A stretch of DNA of 64,000 nt. Source: Tetrahymena elliotti 4EA (Eukaryota > Ciliophora > Oligohymenophorea > Hymenostomatida > Tetrahymenidae). Numbering within the stretch: the first letter of the stretch is position 1; every line of letters starts with the position of its first letter. This document shows positions 14,077-27,700 of the stretch, piece after piece. Location of the stretch: the NCBI GenBank assembly GCA_000231825.2, contig JH720339.1:483289-547288 (forward strand), read 5' to 3'. Made by a program: the position numbers and the translations under genes. The notes under the pieces are model-generated. The model ran no database searches, was not told the origin of the DNA, and saw nothing but the letters and a program-made list of their open reading frames with translations.

Positions 14077-14613
14077 TCAGATTTTATCTCCTCTGATTCT
14101 TTTTAAATTCTTCATAATAGATACAATCAACAATTTTGATATTAAAAAAACTGACACTAGAGTTTTAAATATTCAAGAAATTAATTGAATGAGCTTTTAA
14201 AAGTAAGCTACTTTTATATTAAATAAATCCAATTTACTCAGAATTATTTTTAAAAAGTATTATTTTATTCTAGAAAAAAACAAAAATACTTACAGAAATT
14301 ATGTTAGTTCATTTTCAACTAAATAAATAAATAAAAACAAACTCTGATAAATTAATTTTGATAAATACTACTACTTCACTAAATATATTTTTTAATACTA
14401 ATTTGTAAATATTTCAATCAGTTTTCTATAACTAAATTAAATTTCCTTCTACTCTGGTTATCCTTTTCTAAATTTAAATATAAAATTTATATTAATTATC
14501 ATATACATACTAAAGCTTTAGAATAGAAATGAGTTGAATAGTAAAAGTATTAATAAATTAATATTTTTTATATCATATTAAATTATTTTTAGCTATCATA
14601 AGTCAAGCTTTAC

Positions 14614-15015
14614 CTCATATTCATCTATTTATTCAAATATCTTTTTTATTTCTTAGGATTTTCTATATAAATCATCAATTATTTCATCTTTTTTTTATGA
14701 GCTCTCAGAATCAACCTTTAATTTTTTTTAAATGAGCAGGTTAAAAATTAAAGTAGTAAAATCCAATATAAAAATTGCTAAAAAATGTTAATGTAATTAC
14801 AGATTATACAACAAGCTTAGTTTAATCTATTCTAGAAGATATATCTGATATTTCGCTTTAAAGTTTTGAGATCTAGGTGTTAATTTATAAATTTTAAATT
14901 GCGATAAATTTTTTGATTGATATTAAAAAGAATCATAAACAATTTAAAAAACATCTGATAAATAAAATACCATTTCGATTTTAGTTTAAATAAATTCATT
15001 ATAAAAGATATCCAT
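14614..15015 (-). CDS. first exon of a hypothetical coiled-coil protein (partial model)
   Basis: ATG at 15013-15015 opens 134 codons without TGA, ending at a GAG|GTAAAG donor (exon end 14614). The start is MDIFYNEF and the middle is Leu-rich. The last 40 residues are clearly protein-like and acidic-helical (DEIIDDLYRKSQEIKKIFEQ). Downstream exons probably lie in the coding-like segments between 14076 and 13313, but the joins are not solved. No domain is recognised. This gene and the phosphatase are on the same strand and might even be one transcript. Confidence 0.45.
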
Positions 15016-15858
15016 TGTTGATTTATACTTAAAGATTCAAGTAAATTTATGAAAATAATACCACTAAATTCTAGATATTTATTAAGTTCTTTGTTAAAAA
15101 AGTATTTAATACTATAATTTTAATATAAAATAAATTGTACGTTTTCAAAAAAATTTTAGAATATCTCTATTAATTTGATGATTAATTTATTGTTTTTTTA
15201 ATGTTAATTAATTGGGTTTAATATGTGTGATATTTTAGTATCAATTTTATAAGTATTTATAACAAAAATAAATCTTTCTTTTTGCCTAAAATAATATTAA
15301 TAATTATCTCGAGTTTATTTTTATTTTTGCTAAAAATAAAAGATTTTAGATAAATAATTTTATTTGGACTTACAAAATTCAATAATATTTATAGAAGAAT
15401 CTTAGTTTTAGTTAATGCATATGTTACTTTAAAAAATTAATAATCATCAACTTAAAATAGAAATTTGAAAATAGATGGATTCAATAAAAAAGCTATTTCA
15501 TAAATTCAAATTGAAGAAGAAATATTACAAAAAATCAAAAATTAAAAAGAAAAATAAAGAAGATTGAAAAGATAAATAGATAGATTTTCATGAAAATTTA
15601 ATTAAATAATTAGGTTTGTATGTGTGTATGAAGATAGGTAGGTAGGTATGTAGGTCATAATTTATTTTTATTATTCTATTAAAGATTCAGTTAAAGATAA
15701 ATATTTATTTATTTAACAATTTATTTAATTTCAATAGCAAAAAACAAGTGATATTTTATTTATTACTAGATTTTTATTAGTAAATATCAGATAAATACTG
15801 AAAAGCCTCATTAATATCAAATATTTTACAAGCTTCAAGTTAATTATTTCATTAAAAG
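15016..15858. other. intergenic between divergent genes
   Basis: AT-rich spacer between the minus-strand gene starting at 15015 and the plus-strand MORN gene, so it should hold promoters for both. A simple GTAGGTAGGTATGTAGGT tract lies near 15637-15655. No conserved site can be named. Confidence 0.5.
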
Positions 15859-17315
15859 ATGGGAAGTTGCTAATCCGATTGCCGTGATAAATAGGAAATT
15901 GATCCTTATGTTCCTGTTGAACCTATAGACTAACCATTAAAATTAGAGGATGCAGAATCATAATAAAAAATTATTAAAATTTAATCCTTCGCAAGAGGGT
16001 ACAAGGCTAAATAAGAAGTTTAAGAGCTCAAGAAATAAGTTAATATCAATGCTCCATCAAGAGATATTGCTGTTCCTTACGAAGGACCTATGACAACTGA
16101 TAAAATATAAGTATAAAAAATTTTGAATGAAAAATTTAATTGGCCTGCTAGACCTGAATTTAAAGACTTTATTCGCCTTCCTCCTTTTAAATTTGTATAA
16201 TCTGGAGCTATCTATAAAGGCTAATGGTTAAATGGCTAAAGGCATGGAAGAGGTGTACAATATTGGCCTGACGGCTCTGTTTATTAAGGTGATTGGGTTG
16301 AAGATCAAGCTGAAGGTAAAGGTAGACTCATTCATCCCGATGGAGATTACTATTTGGGTGATTGGTAAAAAGATCGTGCTCAAGGCTTTGGTAATAAAAT
16401 ATTTACTTTTACATAGAAAATAAAAATTTTTTACAATTCTATTTTAGAAAGTTTATAAAAATATTTGAATTTTAAAAGGTGTTAAAAAATTTAAAAGAAA
16501 ATAAATTGATTTGTTATGAATAAAAATTTTATTGTCTATTTTTGATATTTAATTCATCCTCGATTTTAAGTTTCAAAGATAGAAAAAATTTTATTCAGTT
16601 TATTTAAAGAATTACTTGCTTCTTTATCACGAATTAATGTTGCATCAACATTAATACCTTATTTTCTATTCTTGATTTTTAATTATTTAACTTACAAAGT
16701 TTTTATTTATTTATATATTTTCATAAAAAAGGTATTTTTGTTCATGTTGATGGTAATAAATATGAAGGTTAATGGTATTAGGATAAGCAACATGGTTAGG
16801 GTGTAGAAGTATAGTAAGATTTTGTTTATAGTGGTAGTTTCTAAAATGGCTAAAAGCATGGTAAAGGAAAAATTATTTGGAAAAATGATGGAACTTCATA
16901 CGAAGGTGATTTCTATGAAGGTTTGATGGAAGGTACTGGTAAATTTATTTTCTAAAATGGAAAGATCTATAATGGCTAATGGTATAAATCAAAAATGCAT
17001 GGATATGGTGAACTTAGCTATCCTGATGGAAAAATATATACAGGTAACTTAACTATCACATTTCTTTTTAAGGAATTAAATTTTTACAATTTATTTAACT
17101 TAGGTAATTTTACTGAAGGATAAAAGAATGGATAGGGTAAAATGGTATATCCTGATGGAAAGATTTATGAAGGTGAATGGAAAAATGGAAAGTAGCATGG
17201 CAATGGTTAGGTAACAACTCCAGATGGCAGAATTGGATAAGGTTACTGGGAAGAAGGCAAAAGAGTTAAGAATTACGAATAAATGAATTCATAACACTAG
17301 CAAGCAGGGCTTTGA
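15859..17315 (+). CDS. lipid-anchored MORN-repeat protein with IQ motif, 351 aa
   Basis: Exons 15859-16390, 16732-17043 and 17104-17315, with introns of 341 and 60 bp; 1056 nt in frame. The N-terminus MGSC fits N-myristoylation at Gly2 with palmitoylation at Cys4, so a membrane site is likely. An IQ-type calmodulin-binding motif (IKIQSFARGYKAK) lies near residues 40-51. From about residue 119 there are nine full MORN repeats and a partial tenth (pattern Y-x-G-x-W/F...HGxG...PDG, e.g. YKGQWLNGQRHGRG). MORN proteins tether membranes to the cytoskeleton or scaffold signalling, and in ciliates and other protists many are cortical or ciliary. The 60-bp intron is a multiple of three without TGA; removing it restores a perfect repeat (KIYTGNFTEG). 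Confidence 0.9.
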
Positions 17316-17842
17316 TTTTTATGTTAATATTTAATTAAATTTTTATAAAATATTATATTCAGCTAAAACATTAATTAAACTGTTTTATTGTCTTTTCTTT
17401 TCTCTGTAAATTTGTCTTATCAATTTTAAATGTTTTTCATTTCTAAGATTTTATCTCTTGAGCTATTAATATGGTCATTAAAATATCTTAATTTTTTTGT
17501 AATTAATAAGATATATTATTTTTGAGATTAAAAATTCGCATTATGACACATTCTAAAAAGGAATTGGCTACAAGCTAATTTAAAACCATTTTAACAGTGA
17601 GAATGTTCTTTATGTCTTTTAAAATAAATTTGATTTCTTTTTTCTTTTTTTGAGATGAAATGTTTGTTCTTTACATTTTATTTATTTATTTCGTTTATCA
17701 AGCATAATAAAACATAAAAAAAACATCTAAATTGATATAAAAATATTAATTAGAATTATTAGCTATTCAGTTTTAAATTAGAGTAAATCCTTGTCTTTTT
17801 TAATAAAATATTTGACATAATTTACACTGAAGGAATATTTAA
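17316..17842. other. intergenic, AT-rich
   Basis: Spacer between two plus-strand genes. T-rich 3' flank followed by AT-rich upstream DNA; nothing specific is seen. Confidence 0.5.
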
Positions 17843-19273
17843 ATGAGTTCTACAGAAACAGTATCAGAAAATATTTTACCTCAAAATGAATAAACAAATG
17901 AAGCAGAGAGCAAAGAAAATAAAAATAAAAACATTTTGGATTTTCTTCCTTCTGCTTTCACCTAATTTTTGAAAGATAATAATATCAACCTGGAATATTT
18001 TTAGGAAATTGATAATTTCCCTAGGTATATAAGATTAAAGCCTGATGTAAATATTTCTATTGAAGAACTTTAAAAAGATTTGTGTACTGATGATGTTTAA
18101 AAAATAGACTATTTGTGCAATTTTTACTCAATACCTGAAAATATTAAAATTGTAAATAGTAAATACTACAATCAAGGATTATTGTATGGGATTGATTTAA
18201 GCTCTGCAGCAGTTATTAAATCCTTGGACCCATAAAAAGGAGAAAAAGTATTAGACCTTTGCTGCTGCCCAGGTATGAAACTATGCAATATAGCTGATTT
18301 TATTGGATCTGAGGGAAAAGCTATAGGTGTAGATATAAATGAAACAAGACTAAATACATGTAGGAGCATAGTTAAAAAGTATAAACTTGATCATATAATT
18401 AAATTATAATTAGCAGATGGAACTACATATGATAAAGATAATTAATTTGATAGAGTTTTAGTAGATGCTGAATGCACACATGATGGCTCTCTTAAACACT
18501 TAGCAAAATTTATTAAAAACCAAAGAGCAGTAATAGAAGATATGTAAAATAGTGCTAAAGAAACTACTCATGCTCAGTAGAATTTAGAAGAATAGGAAAA
18601 TAAAACTCAGAGCAATAAAGATGTTGAAAATTAATATAGCTAGGCAGATGATGAAGGAAAAGATGAAGAGGAATCACCAAGCATCATAACAGAAAAGTAG
18701 GTAGAATAAAATGAAAGTACATAAGAAGAAACTAATCATAATGTAGACACTTTAGATTCTAACATAAAAGAAAATTAAAAAAATCCTTAAAAGTAGAAAG
18801 ATTAAAAGCAAAAAAGTGAGAAAAAGATAAGCAATAGGGAACTTAAACGTAGAAAAAAGCAAATGGAAAAAAACAATAGTAATATTTACACATAAAAGAA
18901 GGTAAAAAAAAATGAGTGGAGTATGGAAGATTTCTAAGAAAGAGTTTTGGATCCTATTAAGCTTAAGAATATAGTTGACCTTTAGAAAAAACTCTTAACA
19001 AATGGTTTTAAGTTATGCAAAGAAGGAGGTTATATTGTGTATAGCACTTGTAGTTTTGCTAGAAATTAAAATGAAGATGTAGTAGAATGGTTTCTAAATG
19101 AATATAAAGATTAAGTTGAGTCAGTTCATCCTTTCAATAACGATGTTTCAAATATGCCTGCCTGCAAACCTGGGTTTATTGAAAACACTGTCAGATTTGA
19201 TCCTTTTGTTAGTAAGAGTGGAGGTATGTTTGTTTCCAAATTTATTAAAAAATAAAAACAAACTGATAATTGA
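17843..19273 (+). CDS. NOL1/NOP2/Sun-family RNA (cytosine-5) methyltransferase, 476 aa
   Basis: Single-exon gene, ATG 17843 to TGA 19271-19273. SAM-dependent m5C methyltransferase of tRNA or rRNA. The SAM-binding motif VLDLCCCPGMK begins near residue 136, followed by GVDIN (motif II). Motif IV is DAECTHDGS at 208-216: its Cys211 is the release Cys, but the usual Pro before it is Glu. The catalytic motif VI is YSTCSF with Cys403, followed by ARNQNEDVV. The AECTHDGS form recalls the plant NOP2C/TRM4e group from memory. About 130 residues of Gln/Lys/Glu-rich low complexity are inserted between motifs IV and VI (residues ~240-365), long for the family. The C-terminus (SGGMFVSKFIKK) matches the usual end of the fold. 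Confidence 0.88.
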
Positions 19274-19725
19274 AGCTAATGTAATAAATCCTACCGTTTA
19301 GAGTATATCTTTTTAAATTTTAATAAATATTTAATTAATTAAAATTCAAAAATTTATTCCAACATTTTTTAACGAAAATTTAAGAACTAAATAAGATAAA
19401 AAGTTTTTTGATGTTTTTAATTGTATAACATTATCATTTATTAACCAATATAAATGTTAGAATTTTTAAATTGTATTATTTTATCATTTATTTATTTATT
19501 ATATTTGTACTTTATTTTTGTGTTTATCTTTTTTTAACAAACAAAAGTTTATAATTCTGAGATAATTTATATATTTTTTTTAATTAAACAACTCAAAGAG
19601 TTATCAATTATTTTTTAAACGAATAAAATATTTATTCTTATTAAAAATTATTTATTTGCTACGAATAAACACAAAAACAAACTCATTTAATTCTTTTGGT
19701 AAGTTAAACAGATAGCTTAGATTAA
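19274..19725. other. intergenic between convergent genes
   Basis: AT-rich 3' flanks of the convergent methyltransferase and TPR genes; no distinct terminator or other feature. Confidence 0.5.
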
Positions 19726-21702
19726 TCAGCCTTGAAAATTAACATCTAGGAATTGCCTATATGATTAAATAGCTTGATCTAGATTACCTACTTCTCTATA
19801 AGCATGCCCAATAAATTAATTTTATAAATTTTCTAAGGGGTTTATTTCTAGACATTATTTGTATGATTTGATTGCATCATCAAATTTACCTTTTTCATAA
19901 TAAGCAAGACCTAAATAATAAAGTGAGTATTCATTTTTAGGATTTATTTCTAGAGATTTTTTGTAAGATTAGATGGCACCTTCTATAAATCCTTTTTAAA
20001 AGTAAGCAATTCCTAGGTTACAGAGACAAATATCATTACTGGGATTTATCTCTAAACATACTTTATAGCACTTAATTGAATCATCTACATTTCCTTTTAA
20101 TCTGTATGTATTACCTAAATTATTTAATGTGTTTTCATCGCTCGGATTTAAATCAAGACTTTTTTTAAAGCAAGCTATACCTTCATCTAGTTAGCCTTTT
20201 TAGCAGAAACAAAGTCCTAAGCTATTATAATATAATGAATTATTAGGATTGATTTCAATACAAATTTTAAAGCATTAAATAGATTCATCAATTTTTTCTT
20301 GTTCATAATATGCTTAACCCAAGTCAAAGTATATATCTTAATTTCTGGGATCATTTTCTAAGCTAGAAACAAAAGCAGATACTGCTTTATCTAATTCTTC
20401 TAATTCATAGCAGCACAGACCATAGTGATAAAGAGTTTAAGAATCTTTTGGATTTATTTATAAGCTTTTATAGAAATATTCTGATGCCTCCAAAAAGAAC
20501 CCTTTTTGTTAGTATGCTAGACCTAAATTATAATAATATGAATCATCATTTGGGTTTATTCTAATACAAATTTAGATTGCCTGTATAGAATCATCTAGTT
20601 ATCCATTTAGTCGATATGAATTTCCTAATCCATTATAATAATCAGGATCTTTAGGATTGATTTGAATGCATTTTTTGAAATAAAGAATAGACTAACTAAA
20701 CTAACATTTTTCTTTATAAATTAAACCTAAGTTATAAAGAGCTATTTCGTTGTTTTAATTGATTTCTAAGCATTTTTAATAAGTTTAAATAGCTTCATCA
20801 ATCATACCCTTTTCTTCATAAGCACTTGCTAAGCTATTAATGCACTCCTCATAAGAAGGATTTAAATCCAAACATTTCAAGAAAACAAGAATAGCTTCAT
20901 CAATTCTACCTTGATGAATATACTCTAAACCTATATTGTAATGGGCGACTTCATTTCTTGAATTTATTTCTAAACATCTTTTGAATAAAATAAGAGCTTC
21001 TTCACCCATTCCCTTACGTTTGTATGTTAATCCTAAATTAATGTAGGTATTTTCGTGCTTAGGATTTACTTCTATGCATTATTTGAATATTGATATTGCT
21101 TCATCTACTTTTCCAATTTTATAATAAATATTTGCAAGACTGTTATATCCATTTTCATATTTAGGATTCACTTCAATTATTTTATTATAAGAAAAGACAG
21201 CCTCCTTCATCAATCCCATATCTTATTGAAGGTTACCTAGTGCTTCATAGCAGATATCATAATTAGGCTTGAGTTAAATAGCTTTGTTAAAAGAGCTGAT
21301 GGCTTCTTAAAATTGACCAGAGTCATGTAAAGCGAGACCTAAATTGTAATAAGAAAGATTATCATTTGAGTAAGTTTCTATATTTTTTTTATAGCAAGCT
21401 ATAGATTCGTTAAGCATTTTCTTTTAGTGATAAGCATAACCGAGTTAATTTAAAGCATTTTAATGCTTAGGATTGATCTCTAAGCACTTTTTGAAAGATT
21501 GAATTGATTCATCTATTAAATAAATATTCTACTATGAAAATCCTAAATGATATAAATATGCATCTTTTTTTTCATTAATATCAATGCAAATCCTAAGTAA
21601 GTCTATGGAATCTTAATAGCTCTTGCTTTCTATTTTTTTACTAGCTAAATCATAAAGCTACTTTTCTATTTTTGCTAGCTTCTATGTTGAATCAGAAGTC
21701 AT
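19726..21702 (-). CDS. TPR-repeat protein, 658 aa
   Basis: Uninterrupted frame from ATG 21700-21702 to TGA 19726-19728. After a short lead (MTSDSTQKLAKIEK) the protein is almost wholly about 18 tandem 34-residue tetratricopeptide repeats. The consensus reads roughly A-I-x-x-Y/F-K-K-C/S-L-E-I-N-P-x-N...Y-N-L-G-x-A-Y-x-x-K-G; examples are CLEINPKHQNALNQLGYAY and YYNLGLAYQQKG. Such arrays are superhelical binding surfaces. The repeats resemble those of O-GlcNAc-transferase-type and prokaryotic TPR proteins, but no catalytic domain follows. Ciliates carry very large families of such proteins, so the partner cannot be inferred. The repeats are similar enough at DNA level to cause assembly or alignment slips. 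Confidence 0.9.
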
Positions 21703-24700
21703 TTAATATAATTTGAAGAAACACGATTTTAGTATGAATAAATATAAATTATTTTTATTATTGAAAGATTATTATCAACTTTTTAAAAATTTGATAGATT
21801 TAATCAATGGCCAATTCTTTTTTAGAACTAATTTACTTTTTGTAATATTTTATTTATGATCAATATTAATACTAAATAAATCAATAAATTTTAAGCAATA
21901 ATAAATGCATCTTATTTATTACTCTTCAATTACCTTTAAGATATCGACAATAGTACCAAAATTACCAAAAATAAATACTTTATTTTTATTAGTTCTCAAT
22001 ATATAAATTTTTAGTTCAATAAAGAACTATAATTTTTATTTTTCAAAATATTAAATAATTATGAAATTCTAATTATTTGATGTTTGTTTTTTAACAAGAA
22101 TTAATCCTTTGAAAACTAAATTAACATATCAAATTTATCAAATATAATAATCTAAAAAGATTAATTTTTGTTGAATGTTAAGAGAATTAACACAATTTGA
22201 AATTGTAAAAATAACTTATAAAAATGTTTTATAATTTTATTTGTAGTTATTGCATTTTAGAGATTTTAAGGCCAGCTACTTTCAACTTTGAATTAATTTA
22301 AATCTGAGGTTAAAAAAACTAATAAATATTTCCATGTTAATTGATTAATAAATTTTATTAATAAATAATTATCCATAAAGAAAATAAAAATTTTCCTAAA
22401 CTTAATACTTTTTTGAATGATCAAATAATAACTTTATTTATGCTTATGCTTGAAGTAAGAGAAATTCAAAAGATTATTAAAAAGTTTAATAAGTATTTCA
22501 ATTATATTAGAATAATATATTGATTTAGGCATAAATTTAAGATATTTGACTCACCAATAAGTTAAGAAATAACTAATGATTTTTATTTAAAAAATAATAC
22601 AATTAAAAAGAGTTAATATTTTTAAAGAAGGAAGTTAATTAAATTTGAATAGAACTAATACTCCACAAAATTAAGATTTTGTTAGATTTTTTTACTTTTA
22701 AACCTCAAAAAAATTTTTAATTTCAATAAAATTATTTTTCCTTCTTTTTTTTAAACAATCTCTTTAAATTGTATTTAAAAGTAAAAAAATAATTAATGCA
22801 AGAAACCATTATCATAATTTTGAAAATAAAGTAAATATCGTTATCAATTTTCTTTAAATTTTTCATAAAGCTTACTAAAAAACTTCCCTCTATTAATTAT
22901 ATTAATATTTTTCCCATTTAATTTTATAATAAAGGTAAATCTCAAAAATTGTAATCTTAATATTTAAGCTATTCGTAAAAAGTTTTCTTATTATTTGAAT
23001 ATAATGCAATTAAATTTATTTTTAATATTTTTAGTTTTCTTATTATTTGAATATAATGCAATTAAAATTATTTTTAATATTTTTGGCTATTTCTCTACTT
23101 CACCATTAAATTAATACAATTTTTTATTTTAGAATATTTAAATAGAATACTTTTAAATTTAAATTTAGATTTTTGAGCCCAAAGTATACTTAAAACTCTA
23201 TTTAATACTCTCTTTCGTTTTTTCTACAAATTTATAAAGTTGATAAAATCAATACTAGAATTGAAAGAGTAAAAATGTATTGAATATCATGCTTTTTTTA
23301 AATTCATAAAGTTGTTTAAAATAGATTTTTAAGTATAAAATGCAAAGATATCTTTTGCATTTACATAACAAATTAGAAATATCTTAAGATTACTATAAAA
23401 ATATTTAAAATTAGAAATTTCTAAATAATTAAAAGAAATTCATATAAATTATATCAAACTTAATCAAAAAATCAAAAAATTATCAAACAAATAGCTATCT
23501 CTATACAAAAATTTGTAATCAAAAGTTAAGCTGTTATTTACTGAGTATCAAATCTTTTACAAAATTAAATTTTTATATTTCTAGAGGGCTAAAATATCTA
23601 TTGTTTTTATCTCTTAAAAAGCTATTTTGAATCTAAGTACAATTCATTTTTTAAAATGCTAAAAAATATACTTTTAATTGATAAAATATTATTGCTTTGG
23701 TTAAAAATTTGTATCATACCTATCATTTATCATTTGCAGATTAAATTTCGACTTATTTAAAATTTTATATTAGAAATTCTAAAATTTGCTTCTTTAGCAA
23801 TTCAAAAAGAAAGTAGATTTTAAATATCTAGAGAAACCTCTTAAAATTAATTACTTTCAAAATTAAAAATACCGCTGATTTGTTTTATAGTTTTATTTAA
23901 ATTTTTTAAGAGGATACACCCATTGTAAAATATTTTAGATATTTTTTATAAGAAAAAAAAAACGCAAAAAAGTTTAATTTGATATTTCAAAAAATATTTC
24001 AATTTACATAATGTAGAAATGAAAGTTATTACTTCTTTTAATTTTTTTCTTTTTCTAATATTTAAATACAGCGCTTATTCCTTTATTTTTAAATACATAA
24101 CAAAATATATAGAATATTCTTTAGAAACTTTTCTTTTAGTAATAAGTATATCACATTAGAAATTATTTTTCAAAGTTTATAATTTAACTCTATGCTATAA
24201 ATTCTAATTAATAGTTTTATTTTTTACTTCCATACGGTAGTGATATTTATTATTTATGCAATCAGCCCATTTTTGAATGAAAAAGAGAAAAATATTTTTT
24301 TATAGAGAAGAGTAGCTAAAATGGTAATTGTAAATGAATTTTCCATTCAAAAAAATTCAAAAAATATCAATTTTGGATTCAATAGAGACTATAAGTAAAT
24401 GAATGTTCTGATTTGATAGTCTATTACTTTTTATTTGGTTTTTGACGTATTTCATCAGGCGAAACAAAAAACTTTACAATTAGTTTAATAATAATCAGAA
24501 TAAGTTGGTTGGATTTTTATTTTGATTAAAAGTTATAATTTACTTCTATACATAAGTAATAATCAGAATCTTCAAGATTAAAAAAAATTTTACATTCCTT
24601 AATTAAAGGATATCCACATTCTATTAATTAAGAAATTTATTCTATAGCTTTAAATACCTTTGCCTTAATTATTTTAAAATATAATAATTAAATAATAATA

Positions 24701-24747
24701 AATATCAATTCACTTTAAAATTCAAAAATATAATAAAATAATATAAA
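21703..24747. other. intergenic desert between divergent genes
   Basis: 3 kb of AT-rich DNA upstream of both the TPR gene and the ABC transporter. It includes a 52-bp tandem duplication at 22981-23084. No coding frame is convincing. Confidence 0.6.
22981..23084. repeat. 52-bp tandem duplication
   Basis: Two adjacent copies, 22981-23032 and 23033-23084, both starting AGTTTTCTTATTATTTGAAT. They differ at very few positions, so the duplication is recent. Confidence 0.85.
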
Positions 24748-27700
24748 ATGTCTGATATAAAAACTGAAACTCAAGAGTAAACTAAAAATCCTGTGAAAGA
24801 TCAATAAAAAGAAGAAGAAAAACCAAAAGTTCCTTACTTTTCACTTTTTAGATTTGCCACCTTTTTAGATAAATGCTTGATGATAATGGGCGCTACTGCA
24901 GCTGTTATAAATGGTTTTTCTTTCCCTGCTTTTTCATTTATCTTTGGTTAAATGGTTGATTAATTTAGTCCGAATGAAGGATATGATGGTTTAGTTCATA
25001 ATGCTGCTAAATAAGCTATGTGGTTTGCTATAATAGGAGCTATTTCATTCGCATTAAGTGCTGTATAATAAATAAAATGTTTATTTAAAATTTATAATAT
25101 TATAATTTAAAATAAATAGATATAAATTGCATGCTGGTAGTACACAGGTGAAAAATAAGCAATTTGTTACAGAAAATATTACTTTTAAGCTATTTTGAAA
25201 CAAGAAATAGGATGGTTTGATAAAAATAACCCAAATTAACTAGCAACTTAGATAGCTACTGAATGTTTTGCTATACAAGGTAATTAGATACTTACTTTTC
25301 ATTCAATTTAAATAAACAAACAAACAAATAAACTATTGATATTTATTGAAATATTTTTTGTTGAAAAAAAAAGGTGCTATCAGTGATAAAGTTGCAACTT
25401 TTATTACAACTATAAGTATGTTTTTTGGTGGCTTTATTGTAGCTTATGTTAGAGGTTGGCTAATGAGTTTAGTTGTTTCTGCTACTATTCCTGTTATTTT
25501 TATAGGTGGTATGATTGTTGCTGTAGTTATGAAAAAAGCAGAATAAGTAAGTTAAAGTGCTTACGCTTCAGCTGGTGGAGCAGCAGAATAAGCCCTCAAT
25601 GCTGTCAAAACCATTAAGAGCTTGAATGGAGAGGAATATGAGTTAACAAATTATTCATAAAGAATCATATAGGCTTACAAAACAAATGTAAAATTCAGTA
25701 TGGTTACTGGATTTGGTGTAGGTAATATTAATTTCTACTAAAATTGAGAAATATTCTTTTTGATCAACTTTAAAAATTTTTCTATTTAATATTAATAGGT
25801 ATTACTTTATGCTGCATGTTTTTAGCTTATGCTCTTAGTTTTTGGTATGGAGGAAAATTGATTAACAATGAAACTGAAAATACTATTTATGGTCGTGCTT
25901 ATTAAAGTGGTGATGTAATGATTTGCTTTTTTTCAATTCTAACTGGAGGTTTCTCACTTGGTTAGGCTACCCCATGCATCAAAGATTTTATGAAAGGATA
26001 ATAAGCTGCTGTAAATGTATTTGCAGTATTAGATAGAGTTCCTTTAATTAAAGATGTGCCCAGCGCTAAAAAAATTCCTAATTTAGTTGGAAAATTTGAA
26101 TTCAAGAATGTTTCTTTCTCTTACCCAACTAAACCTGATGTCTAGACATTAAAGAATATTTCTTTCTAAGTCTTACCTAACTAAAAAACAGCTCTTGTAG
26201 GTGAATCTGGATGTGGTAAATCAACAATTATGTAATTAATTGAAAGATTTTATGATCCTTAAGAAGGTGAAGTTACTCTTGATGGTATTAATGTCAAAGA
26301 ATTAGGTTTGAAGTGGATGAGAAACTAGATTGGGTAAATTTAATTTCTTTTGAAATTAATTATTTAATTTTAATTAATAAATCTTAGATATGTTGGCTAA
26401 GAACCAGTTTTATTTGCTGCTACTGTTAGAGAAAATTTATAATTTGGAAATTTAGATGCAACAGATGTAGAGATGATTGGAGCACTGAAGTAAGCCAATG
26501 CTTGGGAGTTTGTATAAAAACTAGAGAAAGGACTTGATACTTATGTAGGTAATATGGGAAATTAATTATCTGGTGGTTAAAAATAAAGACTTTGCATAGC
26601 TAGAGCTATTTTGAAAAACCCTAAAATCCTCTTATTAGATGAAGCTACTAGTGCTTTAGATAGAAAAAATGAAAGAGAAATACAAGAAACACTTGACTAT
26701 GTTTCAAACGGAAGAACTACAATTGTAATTGCTCATAGGTTAATGACTGTTAAAAATTCTCATCAAATATTTGTTATTGATGAAGGTAAAATAGTTGAAC
26801 AAGGAGGCTTCTAAGAATTAATAAATAAAGCAAATGGTAAATTTGCAGGTCTTGCTAAAAATTAAATTTTTAATGATGAAAAATCTCAAAATGGCGAAAT
26901 TTAAGAAGTTTAAATTTTAAGAAAATCATCAAGTAAGTTGAACTAAAAGAATTAACCATAAAAATCATCATCAATAAATAAAGTAGAATCGACAAATGAA
27001 AATGATTAGTTTGTTGTTGAAATTAATAATGACTAAAAACCTGATCTTACTGATGAGGAATTAGCTTAGCAAAAGAAAGAAAAAAAAATGAAAGAAGAGA
27101 AGGAAGACAAAGCCTTTTCTACAAGATTGCTTTAAATGAATAAACCTTAACAAAAATGGTTCATTTTAGCTATATTAGTAACCTTAGTTAATGGATCTGT
27201 TTTCCCTTTGGCGGGTCTCATTTTAGGTGATTTTATTTCAACACTATCTTAGCCTGATAATGTAGATTTTGTCGATGAAGTGAACCGACTTGCACTCTAT
27301 TTCTTACTTATAGCTATTGCCTGTTTAATTTTTAACACCATATAGATTCATCTTTTCACTAAGGTCGGAGAAGGTCTCACTTTAAGACTTCGTTAAGAAA
27401 TATTCTAAAAAATGTTAAGAATGCCATGTACATGGTTCGATGATCCATCTAATACTCCAGGTACTTTATCTGCAAAGCTTTCGTCAGATTGCCAAATTAT
27501 TAACATTTTAGCTACTAACGTTATTTCAGTTTAATTCCAAAATTTAAGTACTCTTTTAGTAGGATTAATTATTGCTTTTGTCTTTTCTTGGAGAGTTACA
27601 TTAGTTGGTCTAGGTTGCATGCCAGCTATGATAATTGCAGGAGCATTATAGGTTAAATTTACTGAAGGATTTAGTGACTAAACTGATAAAGTAAATATTT

